Shown: piece after piece, positions 22,502 through 30,910 of the stretch
Numbering within the stretch: the stretch's first letter is position 1
How the letters are laid out: each line of letters starts with the position of its first letter
Origin: Gammaproteobacteria bacterium
GTDB taxonomy: Bacteria; Pseudomonadota; Gammaproteobacteria; JAJPIJ01
DNA length: 64,000 bases
Assembly (NCBI GenBank): GCA_035501935.1
Contig: DATJVC010000039.1
Coordinates: 62,001-126,000, forward strand
Direction of reading: 5' to 3'
Notes under the pieces: model-generated
The model's input: only the letters and a program-made list of their open reading frames with translations
Told to the model about the DNA's origin: nothing
Database searches by the model: none
Position numbers and translations under genes: made by a program

Positions 22502-22590
22502 GAGAATGACTCCGGATAAAGCAGGACGATGACCAGATAAATGAAAAGCAGCAGGGCGATGACGCCGCTCAAGGCATAAATCGAGGTCAT
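22498..22590 (-). CDS. kdpF: KdpF small subunit
   Basis: A 30-residue single-helix peptide (MTSIYALSGVIALLLFIYLV onward, ending LYPESFS). KdpF stabilises the KdpFABC complex in the membrane. Its ATG overlaps the stop of a further small ORF (ATGA) and its own stop overlaps the GTG of kdpA, giving a chain of coupled starts. The in-frame extension to 22743 is not needed. Confidence 0.93.
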   Translation of the reverse strand: MTSIYALSGVIALLLFIYLVIVLLYPESFS

Positions 22591-22679
22591 GGTGATCTCC
22601 TCAGTTGCTGGCAAACCTTCAGCAAGCCCATCGTCAAGGCGAAGAAGCCCACCGCGATCGTCAGATATAGCATGTCCAT
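22587..22679 (-). CDS. Small membrane ORF leading the kdp operon
   Basis: A 30-codon ORF reading MDMLYLTIAVGFFALTMGLL and ending KVCQQLRRSP. It has one hydrophobic helix, a Cys near its end and a basic tail. AAAGGG lies five bases before its ATG, and its TGA overlaps the kdpF ATG. I recall short ORFs of similar shape before kdpF in other bacteria, but know no name or tested function. It may be an extra Kdp subunit or a leader peptide that sets translation of kdpF-kdpA. Confidence 0.7.
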   Translation of the reverse strand: MDMLYLTIAVGFFALTMGLLKVCQQLRRSP

Positions 22680-22718
22680 AAATAACCCTTTCGTATTGAT
22701 GCGCCTTGTGGTGAACGG

Positions 22719-22760
22719 TTTGTAGCATGGGCGTCACCGTCACAATTTGATCTCAATCAA
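22719..22760 (-). promoter_or_regulatory. FNR/ANR-type box and -10 element of the kdp operon
   Basis: TTGATTGAGATCAA on the minus strand (22760-22747) fits the FNR consensus TTGAT-N4-ATCAA without a mismatch. A TACAAA hexamer lies at 22724-22719. The 22 bp between them is exactly the distance that puts the palindrome at -41.5, the class II activator position. Predicted transcription starts near 22712, leaving a 33-nt leader before the first small ORF. Confidence 0.6.
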
Positions 22761-22932
22761 TCGGAGCTTGGGCGCCCTGTGTGACAAAGATAGTGATGGC
22801 CGTGTAAAAAAGGGATAAAAGTCGATCTGCTGGAAGTAAAAATTCCGTAAACGAAGCCGAAGCGTGCCCCCCAGGACGAGGATGGTTGCATGACGCCTTT
22901 TTTGCTGGCCAAGTCACGGGCATTATAGTGAC

Positions 22933-23691
22933 GTGAAGCCAAGACAACTCGCCTTGCTTTTGCTTTGCTTTGTATTGCCCGGCGCCACCCTGGCGGATGA
23001 GTGCGCGCTCCGGCACTCGGATGCCACCGCCATCATTGCGACGATTTACGATGGCGATACGGTGCGATTGGCGGACGGCCGGGTGGTGCGATTCATCGGC
23101 GTGAACGCGCCGGAAGTCCGCCACGAGGAGGCGCCGGCGGAACCCTATGCCGACGAAGCCGCCGGGGCGTTGCGCGCCATAATGCCGCCGGGCACGCGGG
23201 TGATGCTGGCCTACGATGCCGAGCGGCATGATCACTATCAGCGGCTGCTGGCGCATGTCTTTCTCCCGGACGGCACCAACCTGCAGTCCTGGCTGCTGCG
23301 TCAGGGCTACGGCCAACTACTGACGATCTCACCTAATCTCGCCTACTTGCCCTGTTATCAATCCGCCGAATATGAAGCGCGACGTGCACGCCGCGGACTG
23401 TGGGCGCTGCCGTACTATCAACCGGTGGAGGCTGAAAAACTGACCGCGAAACTCACCGGCTTCAGGGCGGTGCGGGGCGTGATCCGGAATATTCGCCATC
23501 GTGACGGCATCACCTGGCTCGCGCTCGGCGATAAATTTTCCCTCAAGATTTACGATCGCGACCGGCAATACTTTATCGGTGTGGACATCAACCGCTGGCG
23601 CAATCGCGCGGTCGTCGCACGGGGCTATGTCGTCGCGGTGCACGGGCGATTCAGGATGCAGATCCATCATCCAGCCAGCTTGGAGTTTTAA
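22933..23691 (+). CDS. Secreted thermonuclease-like (SNase-fold) protein
   Basis: A 252-residue exported protein: signal peptide about 1-21 (ending ATLADE), then a staphylococcal-nuclease-like domain with YDGDTVRLADG (metal-binding Asp), VRFIGVNAPEVRH (catalytic Arg region) and QSAEYEARRARRGLWA. About 80 residues after the SNase core form an OB-like extension. It should cut nucleic acids in the periplasm or outside. The start is GTG. A promoter-like TTGCTG-N16-TATAGT (22902-22929) lies so close that the transcript would start at, or only just after, this codon. Confidence 0.85.
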   Translation: MKPRQLALLLLCFVLPGATLADECALRHSDATAIIATIYDGDTVRLADGRVVRFIGVNAPEVRHEEAPAEPYADEAAGALRAIMPPGTRVMLAYDAERHDHYQRLLAHVFLPDGTNLQSWLLRQGYGQLLTISPNLAYLPCYQSAEYEARRARRGLWALPYYQPVEAEKLTAKLTGFRAVRGVIRNIRHRDGITWLALGDKFSLKIYDRDRQYFIGVDINRWRNRAVVARGYVVAVHGRFRMQIHHPASLEF

Positions 23692-23863
23692 GGGCAGTTT
23701 AATTCTTACTCCATGTCATTCAATGGGATGCTCATAAAAGCTGATTTATTTATCACGAGAAATATATTGCGTACTGATCTTGAATGACAATTCAAATTTA
23801 CGTTGAGCGGCCAGAGCCGTTGAACTTTTAGACAGGGTTTTAGGTCTCATTGATTACACGTAC
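23692..23863 (+). other. Intergenic region after the nuclease gene
   Basis: This AT-richer stretch has no credible ORF. A -35-like TAGACA (23829-23834) and a weak GATTAC (23852-23857), 17 bp apart, could start the RNA candidate that follows. CACGT/ACGTG (23857-23861 and 23872-23876) is a short extra stem. Nothing else is recognised. Confidence 0.4.
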
Positions 23864-23981
23864 CTCAACGGACGTGCCCGCTCAACCTCCCGAGCGGGAT
23901 GAAACATGCCCGGCCTCCCCAGCCGGGCCCCTCTAAACCCCCGGGCAGTTAACTCCCCCTGTTATGCCCGGGGTTTTTTTT
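23864..23981 (+). ncRNA. Candidate small RNA: three hairpins with C-rich loops and terminator
   Basis: Three perfect hairpins follow each other. Hairpin 1 has stem CCCGCTC/GAGCGGG (23877-23898) with loop AACCTCCC. Hairpin 2 has stem GCCCGGC/GCCGGGC (23908-23928) with loop CTCCCCA. Hairpin 3 has outer stem CCCCGGGCA/TGCCCGGGG and inner stem TAAC/GTTA (23939-23973) with loop TCCCCCT, followed by eight T. Each apical loop carries an unpaired CUCC/CCCC run, the form of an anti-Shine-Dalgarno seed. The region has no ORF. It lies between the nuclease and cytochrome genes. The 5' end is a guess; I do not recognise an Rfam family. Confidence 0.5.
23939..23981 (+). terminator. Rho-independent terminator
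   Basis: A 9-bp GC-rich stem CCCCGGGCA/TGCCCGGGG with an inner 4-bp stem is followed by an uninterrupted run of eight T at 23974-23981. It would end the RNA candidate and any read-through from the nuclease gene, and insulates the cytochrome c4 gene. Confidence 0.9.
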
Positions 23982-24071
23982 GCGCTTCGCCGCGCGGGCC
24001 ATTCTGCGGAATGAGGCACTTTGGTGTATTCTTTGCCGCACTTTTGTGCTTTCACATTTGGGGCATATGAC

Positions 24072-24671
24072 GTGAAAAAACGATTGGGGATGAGCGTCAC
24101 GCTCACTGGTTTTTTGTTGCTGGCGCCCGTGCTCCACGCGGACAACGGCGCACAAAAAGCGGCCGTATGCGCCGCCTGCCACAATGCCGACGGCAACAGC
24201 ACCAATCCCGAGTGGCCGAAACTGGCGGGTCAGGGTGCGCGGTATCTGCGGGAACAGTTGAAGGCGTTCAAGGCAGGGGTTCGTAAAAATCCCACCATGG
24301 CGCCGATGGCGGCCAATTTAAGCGATGAGGACATCAAGGCGGTCGCGGAATATTTTGCGGCGCAAAGGCGCAAGATCGGCGCCGCCAAGCCGGAATTGGT
24401 TAGCGCCGGCGAACGTCTGTACCGCGGTGGCAACAACAATACCGGCGTGCCGGCGTGCATGGCCTGCCATGGCCCGCGCGGTTCCGGCAATCCGGCGGCG
24501 GGCTATCCGGCGCTGGGTGGACAGCACGCCGTCTACACCGCCAGGCAACTCGACGCCTACCGCACGGGCGAGCGCGCCACGGATAACAACGCCATCATGC
24601 GTACGATCGCCGCCCATTTAAGCGCGGCGGAGATCGAGGCGGTGGCGTCATATATCGAAGGATTGCACTGA
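24072..24671 (+). CDS. Di-heme cytochrome c4
   Basis: A 199-residue periplasmic electron carrier with a signal peptide (about 1-24, ending PVLHA) and two class I cytochrome domains, each with one heme site: CAACH near residue 37 and CMACH near 138. Methionine ligands are likely in KNPTMAPMA and in NAIMRTIA. Cytochrome c4 shuttles electrons to terminal oxidases. It stands before resB-ccsA, which would attach its hemes. The start is a GTG (24072) with GGGG upstream; the in-frame start at 24021 would spoil the signal peptide. Confidence 0.93.
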   Translation: MKKRLGMSVTLTGFLLLAPVLHADNGAQKAAVCAACHNADGNSTNPEWPKLAGQGARYLREQLKAFKAGVRKNPTMAPMAANLSDEDIKAVAEYFAAQRRKIGAAKPELVSAGERLYRGGNNNTGVPACMACHGPRGSGNPAAGYPALGGQHAVYTARQLDAYRTGERATDNNAIMRTIAAHLSAAEIEAVASYIEGLH

Positions 24672-24742
24672 GTGCCGCACCGGTCCTGATTATCTTCCCG
24701 CGGGCCGGCAGCTCCCGCCGCCCACATCACCAACCTTCCGTC

Positions 24743-26770
24743 ATGAGTCTCGCCCGCGCCCCCGCTGTCCGCTTTTTGGGATCGATGAATCTTGCCATCA
24801 CGTTGCTGGTGGGCGTCGCCATGGCGTCGGTCATCGGAACGGTCCTCAAACAAAACCAGCCGTATCCGGATTATCTGGCCAAATTCGGCCCATTCTGGTT
24901 TGAGGTATTCCGGGCGCTGGGACTCTATGATGTCTACACCGCGGCATGGTTCTTGTTCATTCTGGCCTTTCTTGTGACCTCGGTCAGCGTCTGTCTGTGG
25001 CGCAATGCGCCGCTGATGGTGCGCGCCATGCATGACTATCAGGAAGGCCGCACCCGGCAGCAACTGGAACGGCTGAAATTCAGACATGAATTTGTCAGTT
25101 CCTGCGAAACCGCGCGCGCGCAGGACGTGATGTTGCAAACGTTGCGGCGCCATGGTTACCGCAGCAGAGTGCGTTCCATCGGGCCGCACCACGTGCTGGG
25201 GGGTATAAAAGGCTGGGGCAACCGGCTGGGCTATCTCTGCACGCATTCCGCGGTGGTGCTCATCTGCGTGGGCGGTCTGCTCGACGGCAATGTACCGCTG
25301 AAGCTGGGAACGCTTCTGGGCGACCTGCGCATCGAAACGCGCGATCTGCCGGTGGCGGAAGTCCCGCCGCAGAGCCGCCTGCCGCGGGACAATCCCTCGT
25401 TTCGCGCCAGCGTGCTGATCCCGGAGGGCCAGCGCGCGGACGCCGCCTACGTCAACGTCGCCGACGGCTATCTGCTGCAGCCGCTGCCGTTCGTGATCGC
25501 GCTGAAGAAATTCCGCATTGAGCATTATCAGACCGGCCAGCCCAAATCGTTCGAGAGCGACATCAAACTGAGCGAACCAGGCTGGGCGGCGCCGCGTGAT
25601 TACACCATTGCCGTGAATCACCCACTCATCCTGGACGGCTACAGCCTGTATCAGGCAAGCTTCGAGGATGGCGGCTCCCGGCTGCAGTTGCGGTTGCATC
25701 CCTGGCAGTCACCGCAGGCGGAGGAACTGGAGACGCGGGTGAACGCGACGCTGACCCGCCAGGACGGGGGACAGGAACTGCGCCTGGAGTTCACCGACTT
25801 CCGCCGTTTCAATCTCAACCCGGCGCCGGGAGACAGTGGAGCGCGGCGTGCCTTCATCGATTACGGCCCCAGTTTCACCTACCGCCTGCGGCGTGCCGAC
25901 GGCACCGCGAGGGAATACGTCAATTACATGCAGCCGGTGACCCTGCAGGGCCGCGCCTATTTCCTGAGTGGTGTGCGCGACTCGCCCGCCGAGGAATTTC
26001 GTTACCTGCACATCCCGGCGGATGAAAACGGCACGCCGGGTCGGTTTTTGTCGCTGGTGCAGGCGTTGTACGACGATTCCCGCTGGAATCGCGCGATGCC
26101 GCGCATCTTGCAGGATGCCGCGCCGACCGCCGCGCGGGACGCAACGCTGCAGTCGAATCTGGAACAGGCGACCCGCCGCTTGCTGACCTTGTTCCGGCAG
26201 GGCGGGCTCGACGCCGTGCTGAACTTCGTCAATACGGTGGTGCCGGAACCCCATCGCGATGCCGCCGGCGCGGCCTACATCAAGCTCCTGCAAACCGCGT
26301 TGCGCGCGGTGTATGACGACATCCATCCGCCGCCTGCGGAACCGTCTTCAGCCGATTCGGAAAAGGAGAGGGAGTTGTTTCTGCAAGACGCCTTCGCGGC
26401 GCTGTCGGCGCTGCCGCTGTATGGCTCGCCGTTTTACCTGTCGCTTTCCGGTTACACCGAGGTGCTGGCGAGTGGGCTGCAAATCACCCGCACGCCGGGC
26501 AAGCGCGTGGTTTATCTTGGTTTTGGTCTCCTCCTCTGCGGTGTTTTCCTGTTATTTTATGTGCCGTACCGAAGGGTGTGGGGCTGGCTCGAGGCGCAGG
26601 GGGACGAAACCCGTGTGTTGCTGGCGGGCGCAAGCCTGCGGCATGAGCCGGATTTCAGACGGGAATTTTCGCGCCTCGCCTTGAAGGTCCACCGGGATAT
26701 GCAGGCGCGGTCACCGCCGGGCAGTGCAACCCTTGCCGGCGCCGGCGGTCAGAGGAACGATAAGTCTTAA
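24743..26770 (+). CDS. resB: System II cytochrome c biogenesis protein ResB (Ccs1)
   Basis: A 675-residue ResB: three N-terminal membrane helices (MNLAITLLVGVAMASVIGTV, a second near 75 and a third near 165), a very large periplasmic domain (about 190-590), and a final helix (VVYLGFGLLLCGVFLLFYV). With CcsA it forms the heme export and ligation complex. The periplasmic part includes NHPLILDGYSLYQASFEDGG, a conserved ResB block. Immediate linkage to ccsA (23 bp) supports the call. Confidence 0.94.
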   Translation: MSLARAPAVRFLGSMNLAITLLVGVAMASVIGTVLKQNQPYPDYLAKFGPFWFEVFRALGLYDVYTAAWFLFILAFLVTSVSVCLWRNAPLMVRAMHDYQEGRTRQQLERLKFRHEFVSSCETARAQDVMLQTLRRHGYRSRVRSIGPHHVLGGIKGWGNRLGYLCTHSAVVLICVGGLLDGNVPLKLGTLLGDLRIETRDLPVAEVPPQSRLPRDNPSFRASVLIPEGQRADAAYVNVADGYLLQPLPFVIALKKFRIEHYQTGQPKSFESDIKLSEPGWAAPRDYTIAVNHPLILDGYSLYQASFEDGGSRLQLRLHPWQSPQAEELETRVNATLTRQDGGQELRLEFTDFRRFNLNPAPGDSGARRAFIDYGPSFTYRLRRADGTAREYVNYMQPVTLQGRAYFLSGVRDSPAEEFRYLHIPADENGTPGRFLSLVQALYDDSRWNRAMPRILQDAAPTAARDATLQSNLEQATRRLLTLFRQGGLDAVLNFVNTVVPEPHRDAAGAAYIKLLQTALRAVYDDIHPPPAEPSSADSEKERELFLQDAFAALSALPLYGSPFYLSLSGYTEVLASGLQITRTPGKRVVYLGFGLLLCGVFLLFYVPYRRVWGWLEAQGDETRVLLAGASLRHEPDFRREFSRLALKVHRDMQARSPPGSATLAGAGGQRNDKS

Positions 26771-26793
26771 ATTATTTTATTCCGGGAGAATAC

Positions 26794-27963
26794 ATGTCAG
26801 TCACCCCCTTAGTCATGGAAACATTGCCGGTGGCGGAGACCGGAACTGGCGTGTCTGATCACCGCGGTTATTACGGGTTGTTTGTCACCATCCTGTGGTC
26901 CGCGTGCGCATGGACGCTGGCAAACTACGGTCGGGACATGGACGGCTATGAGATTACCATTCTTCTCGGCGTGACAGCGGTATTGACCTGGCTCACGCGT
27001 CATTACGCACCGTTGCGCACCCTGTTGCTGGCGGTGGCCGCCGCCAGCGGCGCCGCGGTCATACTCTACCAGCACGATTTGACACACGCCGAAACGCGCC
27101 CCGCCTTGAAGTATTTTCTCTCCAGTGCCGCGGCCACGATGTGGATGTGCGTGCTGTTCGGCATGGCCACGCTGACCTATGCTTTGCACTGGCTGCGGCG
27201 TTCGCCGTTTGTCGGTCAGATGGCCACCGGCCTGGCCTGGAGCGCTGCCGGGGCGGGACTGACCGCGATGATGGTGCGCTGGCGCGAGTCGTATCTGATC
27301 GCCGCCGACATCGGTCACATCCCCATCAGCAACCTCTATGAGGTCTTCGTGCTCTTCTGCCTCGTCACCGCGCTGGTTTATCTGTACTACGAGCGCGAGT
27401 ACCAAACCCGCAGCCTCGGCGTGTTTGTGATGACCATCATCTCGGCGGCGATCGGATTTCTGTTGTGGTATACCTCTGCACGCGGCGCGGATGTCATCCA
27501 ACCGCTGGTGCCCGCGTTGAACAGCTATTGGATGAAGATCCATGTGCCGGCCAATTTCATCGGTTATGGTTGTTTTTCCATCGCCGCCATGATCAGTGTG
27601 GCGTATCTGCTGCGTGAGCGGGGCGGGGCGTTCTTCGCCGCGCGCCTGCCACCGGCCGCGATCCTCGACGAATTGCTCTACAAGATTATTGCGCTGGGCT
27701 TCGCCTTTTTCACGCTGGCGACCATCCTGGGCGCGTTGTGGGCGGCGGAGGCGTGGGGTGGCTACTGGTCGTGGGACCCGAAGGAGACCTGGGCCTTGAT
27801 CGTCTGGCTGAATTACGCCGCCTGGCTGCACCTGCGCATCGCGCGCGGTTGGGAAGGGCGGGTGATGGCGTGGTGGGCGTTGGTCGGACTCGTGGTGACA
27901 ACCTTTGCTTTTTTGGGGGTCAACATGTTCTTATCCGGATTGCATTCGTATGGTCAACTTTAA
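26794..27963 (+). CDS. ccsA: System II cytochrome c synthase CcsA
   Basis: A 389-residue polytopic protein of the heme-handling family. The WWD signature is WGGYWSWDPKETWALIVWL near residue 325. Periplasmic and membrane histidines flank it, including HVPANFIGYG and HLRIARG. It carries reduced heme outward for covalent attachment to CxxCH. GGGAGAA stands five bases before the ATG. It follows resB and precedes a DsbA-like oxidoreductase gene by 19 bp. Confidence 0.95.
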   Translation: MSVTPLVMETLPVAETGTGVSDHRGYYGLFVTILWSACAWTLANYGRDMDGYEITILLGVTAVLTWLTRHYAPLRTLLLAVAAASGAAVILYQHDLTHAETRPALKYFLSSAAATMWMCVLFGMATLTYALHWLRRSPFVGQMATGLAWSAAGAGLTAMMVRWRESYLIAADIGHIPISNLYEVFVLFCLVTALVYLYYEREYQTRSLGVFVMTIISAAIGFLLWYTSARGADVIQPLVPALNSYWMKIHVPANFIGYGCFSIAAMISVAYLLRERGGAFFAARLPPAAILDELLYKIIALGFAFFTLATILGALWAAEAWGGYWSWDPKETWALIVWLNYAAWLHLRIARGWEGRVMAWWALVGLVVTTFAFLGVNMFLSGLHSYGQL

Positions 27964-27982
27964 TTACATGAAAGGTATTGCA

Positions 27983-28675
27983 ATGAAACTGTCGTTCGCC
28001 GTTTTGTCCGCACTGCTCCTGGCATGGCTGGTGGATACGCAACTACTATCCGCAAAAGAGGCCGGAGAAACGCCGATCCACGAAACCATCACGCTCACGC
28101 AGGGCGGGAATTACCGGGTAATCGCGGCGCCCCAGCCCACCCAGACCGGCGACAAGATCGAGGTGTTGGAGATCTTCTGGTACGGCTGCCCGCATTGCTA
28201 TGCCTTCGAGCCCTATATCAATCAGTGGCTGAAGACCAAGCCCGCCGATGTGGAATTCCGCCGCCTGCCCGCCGTGTTCGGCGACAAGTGGGCGCCGGGC
28301 GCCCGCGTTTACTACACCGCGCAGACCCTCCATGTGCTCGACAAGGTGCATCCGGCGTTTTTCCACGCCTTGCACGAAGAACATCACAAATTCGAAAGCG
28401 CCGACGACTACGCCCCCTTGTTCGTACAGGCGGGCGTGAACGAGGATGATTTCTCCAAGGTCTTCAATTCCAGCGAGACGCTGGAGAAGGTGAAGCAGGC
28501 AGCGTTGCAGGGGCAGGCCTACGGCATCGAAGGCGTGCCCAGCGTGATCGTCAACGGCAAGTATCTCACCGCCGGCGCCATGGCGGGCAGTTACGAGGCG
28601 ATGATCCAGGTCATCAATGGTCTGATTGATCTGTCGCGTCACGAGAAGGCCGCGACGGCGTCCACGGCTAAATGA
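27983..28675 (+). CDS. dsbA: DsbA-like thiol:disulfide oxidoreductase
   Basis: A 230-residue periplasmic thioredoxin-fold protein. The signal peptide occupies roughly 1-24; the active site is FWYGCPHCYAFEP; the cis-proline loop is GIEGVPSVIVNGKY. It introduces disulfides into exported proteins. Co-location with ccsA suggests a link with cytochrome maturation. AAAGG eight bases before ATG 27983 decides the start; an in-frame ATG at 27968 lacks such a site. Confidence 0.92.
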   Translation: MKLSFAVLSALLLAWLVDTQLLSAKEAGETPIHETITLTQGGNYRVIAAPQPTQTGDKIEVLEIFWYGCPHCYAFEPYINQWLKTKPADVEFRRLPAVFGDKWAPGARVYYTAQTLHVLDKVHPAFFHALHEEHHKFESADDYAPLFVQAGVNEDDFSKVFNSSETLEKVKQAALQGQAYGIEGVPSVIVNGKYLTAGAMAGSYEAMIQVINGLIDLSRHEKAATASTAK

Positions 28676-28688
28676 CGCCAATACCCGT

Positions 28689-29978
28689 CTAGGAGATCAT
28701 CTCGCGCCCCGCGGCCACCAGCGCCAGCCGCGCCACCACGCCGTAGGCGTAAAAACGGTTGGGTTGCGCATCCGGCCCCAGCCTTCGATCCGGAGAGATG
28801 CAACAATCGGCAAAGGCCAGCGGCTCGAAACGCATGCCGGGCGCGTTGAGATTCTCCGTCACCGATCGTTCCTTATGTACGCGGTAAAAACCGCCGACCA
28901 CGTGCCGATCGATCAGATAGACGACCGGTTCGGCCACCGCCGGCGGCTCGCCCCACGTCTCATGCGTGTAAACGCCCTCCTGGATGATCACGTTGCGAAT
29001 GGCCTGCCCCTCCTTGGTGGTGGACATGCGCGTCCGCTGCTTGCGGTTCAGACTCATCACCTCCTCCGGGCCATGCACGGTCATGACGCCCATGCCATAA
29101 GTGCCGGCGTCGGCCTTGACAATGATGAACGGTTTGGCGGTGATGCCATAACGATCGTAACGCTGCTGGATCTCCGCCAGTAACTCGGTGGTGCGGCGTT
29201 GCAGGCAGTTCATGCCACTGCCGTCCATGAAGTTGACCTCGCCGCAGTTTTTGAACAGCGGTTCTATCAGCCACGGATCAAGATTAATCTTTCGACCAAA
29301 CTCCTGCGCCACGGCGGAATAATGCGTGAAGTGCCGGGATTTCAGCCGCGTTGACCAGCCCATGGCCAGCGGCGGGGCCACCGGTTGGGCGAGATTCTCC
29401 AGCAGTGCCGGCCGGCCGCCGGACAAGTCATTGTTCAATAAGATCAAGTCCGGCACGAAATCGCCCGCGCGCAATTGATCTCCGGCACGGGTGAGAGGCT
29501 CCAGCGTCAGGACCTTTCCGGAGGGCAGTTCGATGTTCTGTGGCGCCGCCAGATCGGGCAGCAGCGACCCCACCCGCACTTCGAAACCCGCCTTTTCGAT
29601 CAGGGAACGCAAAATGGCCACATTCTCCAGATAAAACAGATTGCGGGTATGACTCTCCGGCACGATGAGGATGCGGCTGGCCTGGGAATGGACGCGCTCG
29701 ACCGCCGCCTGCATCGCCTGTATGCACAGCGAAAGAAACGCCGGATTGAGATTGTTGAAACCCGCGGGAAACAAGTTGGTGTCCACCGGCGCAATCTTGT
29801 AACCGGCGTTGCGCAGATCCACCGATGTGTAGAACGGCGGCGGCGACTGACGCCATTGCTGGCGGAACCAGGTCTCGATGGCTGCCTGGTGGTCGAGCAA
29901 ATGCTGCTCGACATGCGCCAGCGGACCGCTCTGCGCGGTGGTCAAATGAGGTACGGCGGTGGGAGAATGCAATGACAT
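28689..29978 (-). CDS. gshA: Glutamate-cysteine ligase, T. ferrooxidans type
   Basis: A 429-residue protein of the proteobacterial glutamate-cysteine ligase family first defined in Acidithiobacillus, unlike E. coli GshA. It makes gamma-glutamylcysteine, the glutathione precursor, in the cytoplasm. Diagnostic blocks are NLFPAGFNNLNPAF, VPESHTRNLFYLEN, MDGSGMNCLQRRTTELL and VKADAGTYGMGVMTV. The ATG at 29978 (MSLHSPTAV) lacks a Shine-Dalgarno site but lies 6 nt after TACAAT. The in-frame extension to 30425 runs into repeat A and is rejected. gshB is not nearby. Confidence 0.92.
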   Translation of the reverse strand: MSLHSPTAVPHLTTAQSGPLAHVEQHLLDHQAAIETWFRQQWRQSPPPFYTSVDLRNAGYKIAPVDTNLFPAGFNNLNPAFLSLCIQAMQAAVERVHSQASRILIVPESHTRNLFYLENVAILRSLIEKAGFEVRVGSLLPDLAAPQNIELPSGKVLTLEPLTRAGDQLRAGDFVPDLILLNNDLSGGRPALLENLAQPVAPPLAMGWSTRLKSRHFTHYSAVAQEFGRKINLDPWLIEPLFKNCGEVNFMDGSGMNCLQRRTTELLAEIQQRYDRYGITAKPFIIVKADAGTYGMGVMTVHGPEEVMSLNRKQRTRMSTTKEGQAIRNVIIQEGVYTHETWGEPPAVAEPVVYLIDRHVVGGFYRVHKERSVTENLNAPGMRFEPLAFADCCISPDRRLGPDAQPNRFYAYGVVARLALVAAGREMIS

Positions 29979-29984
29979 GGGCGG

Positions 29985-29990
29985 ATTGTA
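29985..29990 (-). promoter_or_regulatory. -10 box next to the gshA start
   Basis: TACAAT on the minus strand ends 6 nt before the gshA ATG (CCGCCC between), so the transcript would start at or next to the start codon. No purine-rich ribosome site exists. Confidence 0.4.
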
Positions 29991-30044
29991 CACCAGCTTA
30001 TGTGACCGGAACCCGGGGACTCTCTGAATGAATCGAAGTTCAGC

Positions 30045-30162
30045 GGCGCAGGGAGGCACTGCCATTTTCAATGACCTGACGGACATTGAAAATGAAGGAA
30101 AGCAAAAATCGCATTTTCTTCTTTCCGTGCTCTGAGAAGTCCAGGATGGGCTTATTCGGAGC
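30045..30162 (-). repeat. Multi-hairpin palindromic repeat, copy A
   Basis: One of five related elements in the window. Three inverted repeats stand in a row: ATTTTCAATG/CATTGAAAAT (30064-30093), GGAAAG/CTTTCC around A- and T-runs (30097-30126), and GCTCTG/CGGAGC with an inner GTCC/GGGC-type pairing (30129-30162). The last hairpin ends one base before the rsmE stop codon. It fills the gap between rsmE and gshA, both on the minus strand. Confidence 0.85.
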
Positions 30163-30163
30163 T

Positions 30164-30898
30164 TCAGCGATAATCGCCCCACAGGGCTTGAATGGCGGCC
30201 AGCGCCGCGAGCGAGGCGGTTTCCGTGCGCAGGATGCGCGGACCCAGACGCACCGGCCGATAGCCGCGGGCCCCGGCGAGCGCGACCTCCGTCTCGCTCA
30301 TGCCGCCCTCGGGGCCGATCATGACCGTGAGGCCGCCGTGCGCCGGGATGTCCATTTGGGCGAGAGATTGTGCCGCCTCCGGACGCAGCACGATGCCGGC
30401 GCCCGCGACCGGCAGCGCCAGCCATTCATTCATATGACGCACAGGCCGCAATTCCGGCAGATGATTGCGGCCGCACTGTTCGCAGGCGTGAATCACGATC
30501 TTCCGCCAGTGCGCGCGGCGTTTTTCCGCCTGCGCCGCATCCAGCCTGACCACGGTGCGTTCCATGATGACGGGCACGATGGTGCCGACGCCGAGCTCAA
30601 CCGCCTTCTGCAGGGTGAAATCCATGCGCTCTCCGCGTGAGATGCCTTGCACGAGGGTGATCGGCAGCGCGGATTCCCGCGTCACTTCGGCGCAGGTCTC
30701 CACGGCCACCGTGGCGCGCCGCGCGCCCAGGTCCAGCAGTCTGCCCCGGCATTCCAGGCCCATTCCGTTGAACAGGCAAACCTCTTGTCCAACACGCGCG
30801 CGCAGTACGCGCGACAAATGGTGGGAGGCAACGTCATCCAGCGTGACACTGGTGCCGGTGGTGAACGGCTTGTCGACATATAAGCGGGGAACGCGCAC
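30164..30898 (-). CDS. rsmE: 16S rRNA m3U1498 methyltransferase
   Basis: A 244-residue SPOUT-class enzyme with an N-terminal PUA-like domain (ASHHLSRVLRARVG) and a C-terminal knot containing MIGPEGGMSETEVALA and LGPRILRTETASLAAL. It methylates U1498 of 16S rRNA. The start codon is GTG (30898) with GAGG upstream. It begins 12 bp after the bioA stop, the same pairing as in pseudomonads. Confidence 0.96.
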   Translation of the reverse strand: MRVPRLYVDKPFTTGTSVTLDDVASHHLSRVLRARVGQEVCLFNGMGLECRGRLLDLGARRATVAVETCAEVTRESALPITLVQGISRGERMDFTLQKAVELGVGTIVPVIMERTVVRLDAAQAEKRRAHWRKIVIHACEQCGRNHLPELRPVRHMNEWLALPVAGAGIVLRPEAAQSLAQMDIPAHGGLTVMIGPEGGMSETEVALAGARGYRPVRLGPRILRTETASLAALAAIQALWGDYR

Positions 30899-30910
30899 GG
30901 CGGGACACCC

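Noticed and set aside
24557-25699. A 380-residue minus-strand ORF opposite resB
   Set aside because: Arg/His/Gln-rich shadow reading with no ribosome site; resB on the other strand has clear membrane helices and family blocks.
28689-30425. Longer gshA start 447 bases upstream
   Set aside because: The extra part translates repeat copy A and the rsmE region in another frame; similar repeat-derived peptides appear before hemX and opposite the rhodanese gene.
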